Source of the DNA: Thermodesulfovibrionia bacterium
Lineage (GTDB): Bacteria > Nitrospirota > Thermodesulfovibrionia > UBA6902
DNA length: 6,394 nt
Assembly: GCA_947258735.1 (NCBI GenBank)
Contig: CAMYJJ010000172.1
Span: 1 to 6,394, forward strand
Direction of reading: 5' to 3'
Each line of letters begins with the position of its first letter. Position 1 is the first letter of the stretch. The notes beneath the pieces are model-generated. The model saw only the letters and a program-made list of their open reading frames with translations. It was not told where the DNA came from and searched no databases. This document shows positions 6,165 through 6,394 of this stretch, piece after piece. The translations under genes and the position numbers were made by a program.

Positions 6165-6194
6165 GTGATAAAATTTTAAATAAAGAATTATCAC
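6165..6194. promoter_or_regulatory. inverted repeat GTGATAA-N16-TTATCAC, possible operator
   Basis: GTGATAA (6165-6171) and TTATCAC (6188-6194) are exact reverse complements separated by 16 bases, with arm centres 23 bp apart, about two helical turns. The left arm overlaps the candidate extended -10 and the right arm lies just before the ribosome binding site, a suitable place for a repressor of the ferritin-like gene. The spacing does not match a classic Fur or PerR box, so the regulator is unknown. Confidence 0.3.
6166..6174 (+). promoter_or_regulatory. candidate extended -10 promoter of the ferritin-like gene
   Basis: TGATAAAAT has the TGn extension followed by TAAAAT, five of six matches to the -10 consensus. 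There is no good -35 hexamer at 16-17 nt, as extended -10 promoters can tolerate. Transcription would start near 6181, leaving a leader of about 30 nt with the ribosome binding site. This separates the ferritin-like gene from the nuclease cassette. Confidence 0.3.
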
Positions 6195-6212
6195 TCATCA
6201 TAAGAGGTATCA

Positions 6213-6394
6213 ATGAAAGAAATAGTTGAATGGTTGATTGAGATTGAGGAAATAGCAGGCAATTTGTATGATGGTGCTGCTAAACAGTTTGCCGATGATC
6301 ATACATTATCAACATTTTTACGCCATATGGCAGAGGATGAGGGCTGGCACTACCATATAATGGGAAGTGCCGCAGAGTATTTACGTAAAGAAAA
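6213..6394 (+). CDS. ferritin/rubrerythrin-like protein, N-terminal part (cut by window edge)
   Basis: Sixty codons are visible before the edge. The ATG at 6213 has GAGG at 6204-6207, 5 nt upstream, a good ribosome binding site. The peptide shows two amphipathic helices of a ferritin-like four-helix bundle: E12 or E13 with Y19 (EIEEIAGNLYDGAA) resembles helix A, with a Glu-x6-Tyr pattern, and E43-x2-H46 (AEDEGWHYH) is the ExxH iron-binding motif of helix B. Rubrerythrin-type proteins bind a di-iron site and serve peroxide detoxification or iron handling, mostly in anaerobes. Some relatives carry this domain at the N-terminus of larger signalling proteins, which cannot be judged here because the C-terminus is missing. 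It has its own candidate promoter and is probably unrelated to the nuclease cassette. Confidence 0.7.
   Translation, partial: MKEIVEWLIEIEEIAGNLYDGAAKQFADDHTLSTFLRHMAEDEGWHYHIMGSAAEYLRKE

Larger units (their letters stand above)
5879..6212. other. 334-nt AT-rich intergenic spacer with small inverted repeats
   Basis: No gene is supported here. The first bases after gene 3 contain no strong hairpin with a T-run, so I see no intrinsic terminator for the cassette. Small hairpins are possible at 5965-5978 (TGTAT, GAAA loop, ATACA) and 5986-6003 (ATGAAA/TTTCAT, 6-nt loop). The right part carries ATGATCAT (6144-6151), a 7-bp inverted repeat at 6165-6194 and the probable promoter and ribosome binding site of the ferritin-like gene. 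A 21-codon ORF from the ATG at 5968 lacks a ribosome binding site and was not accepted. Confidence 0.55.

Overview
This is bacterial-looking DNA. A compact three-gene nuclease/helicase cassette lies on the plus strand (599-5878), flanked on both sides by AT-rich, apparently non-coding DNA. A fourth gene, cut by the right edge, starts at 6213. Evidence for a bacterium is the Shine-Dalgarno-like motif before the last gene, the ATGA-type gene overlap and bacterial family architectures. Coding DNA is of roughly balanced GC content and the flanks are clearly richer in AT. The helicase family and the ferritin-like gene would fit an anaerobe such as a Desulfobacterota or Nitrospirota lineage, but the taxon cannot be fixed from this window.

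Layout. Positions 1-433 hold no convincing gene: a GC-rich block at the edge (1-35), then AT-rich DNA with a near-palindrome (187-206) and a perfect 18-bp palindrome (267-284). From about 365 the sequence becomes a hairpin-rich leader. It has stems at 368-415, 423-450, 472-486 and 508-535, two of them followed by T-runs. A possible 50-codon small ORF (434-586) ends 12 nt before the helicase start. Gene 1 (599-2989) is an XPD/DinG-type superfamily 2 helicase with four candidate Fe-S cysteines and an N-terminal PD-(D/E)XK nuclease domain. A short spacer with degenerate 9-nt repeats and a 12-bp palindrome follows. Gene 2 (about 3072-4832) fuses a DEDDh exonuclease-like domain whose catalytic residues are largely replaced to an apparently intact UvrC-type GIY-YIG nuclease domain, an acidic linker and an unassigned C-terminal region. 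Gene 3 (about 4823-5878) overlaps the end of gene 2 and encodes an Mre11/SbcD-type metallophosphoesterase with all metal-ligand motifs. After a 334-nt AT-rich spacer with small inverted repeats, gene 4 (6213 to the edge) encodes the N-terminus of a ferritin/rubrerythrin-like protein.

Interpretation. Genes 1-3 look like one transcription unit. Together they supply a 5'-3' type Fe-S helicase with a RecB/Cas4-like nuclease, a structure-specific GIY-YIG endonuclease carrying a probable DNA-binding pseudo-exonuclease, and an Mre11-like end-processing nuclease without a Rad50 partner in view. This is a self-contained DNA-processing set, either for repair or for defence against foreign DNA. I know of no described pathway with exactly this composition, and its role is inference. 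The ferritin-like gene appears to have its own promoter and to be functionally separate.
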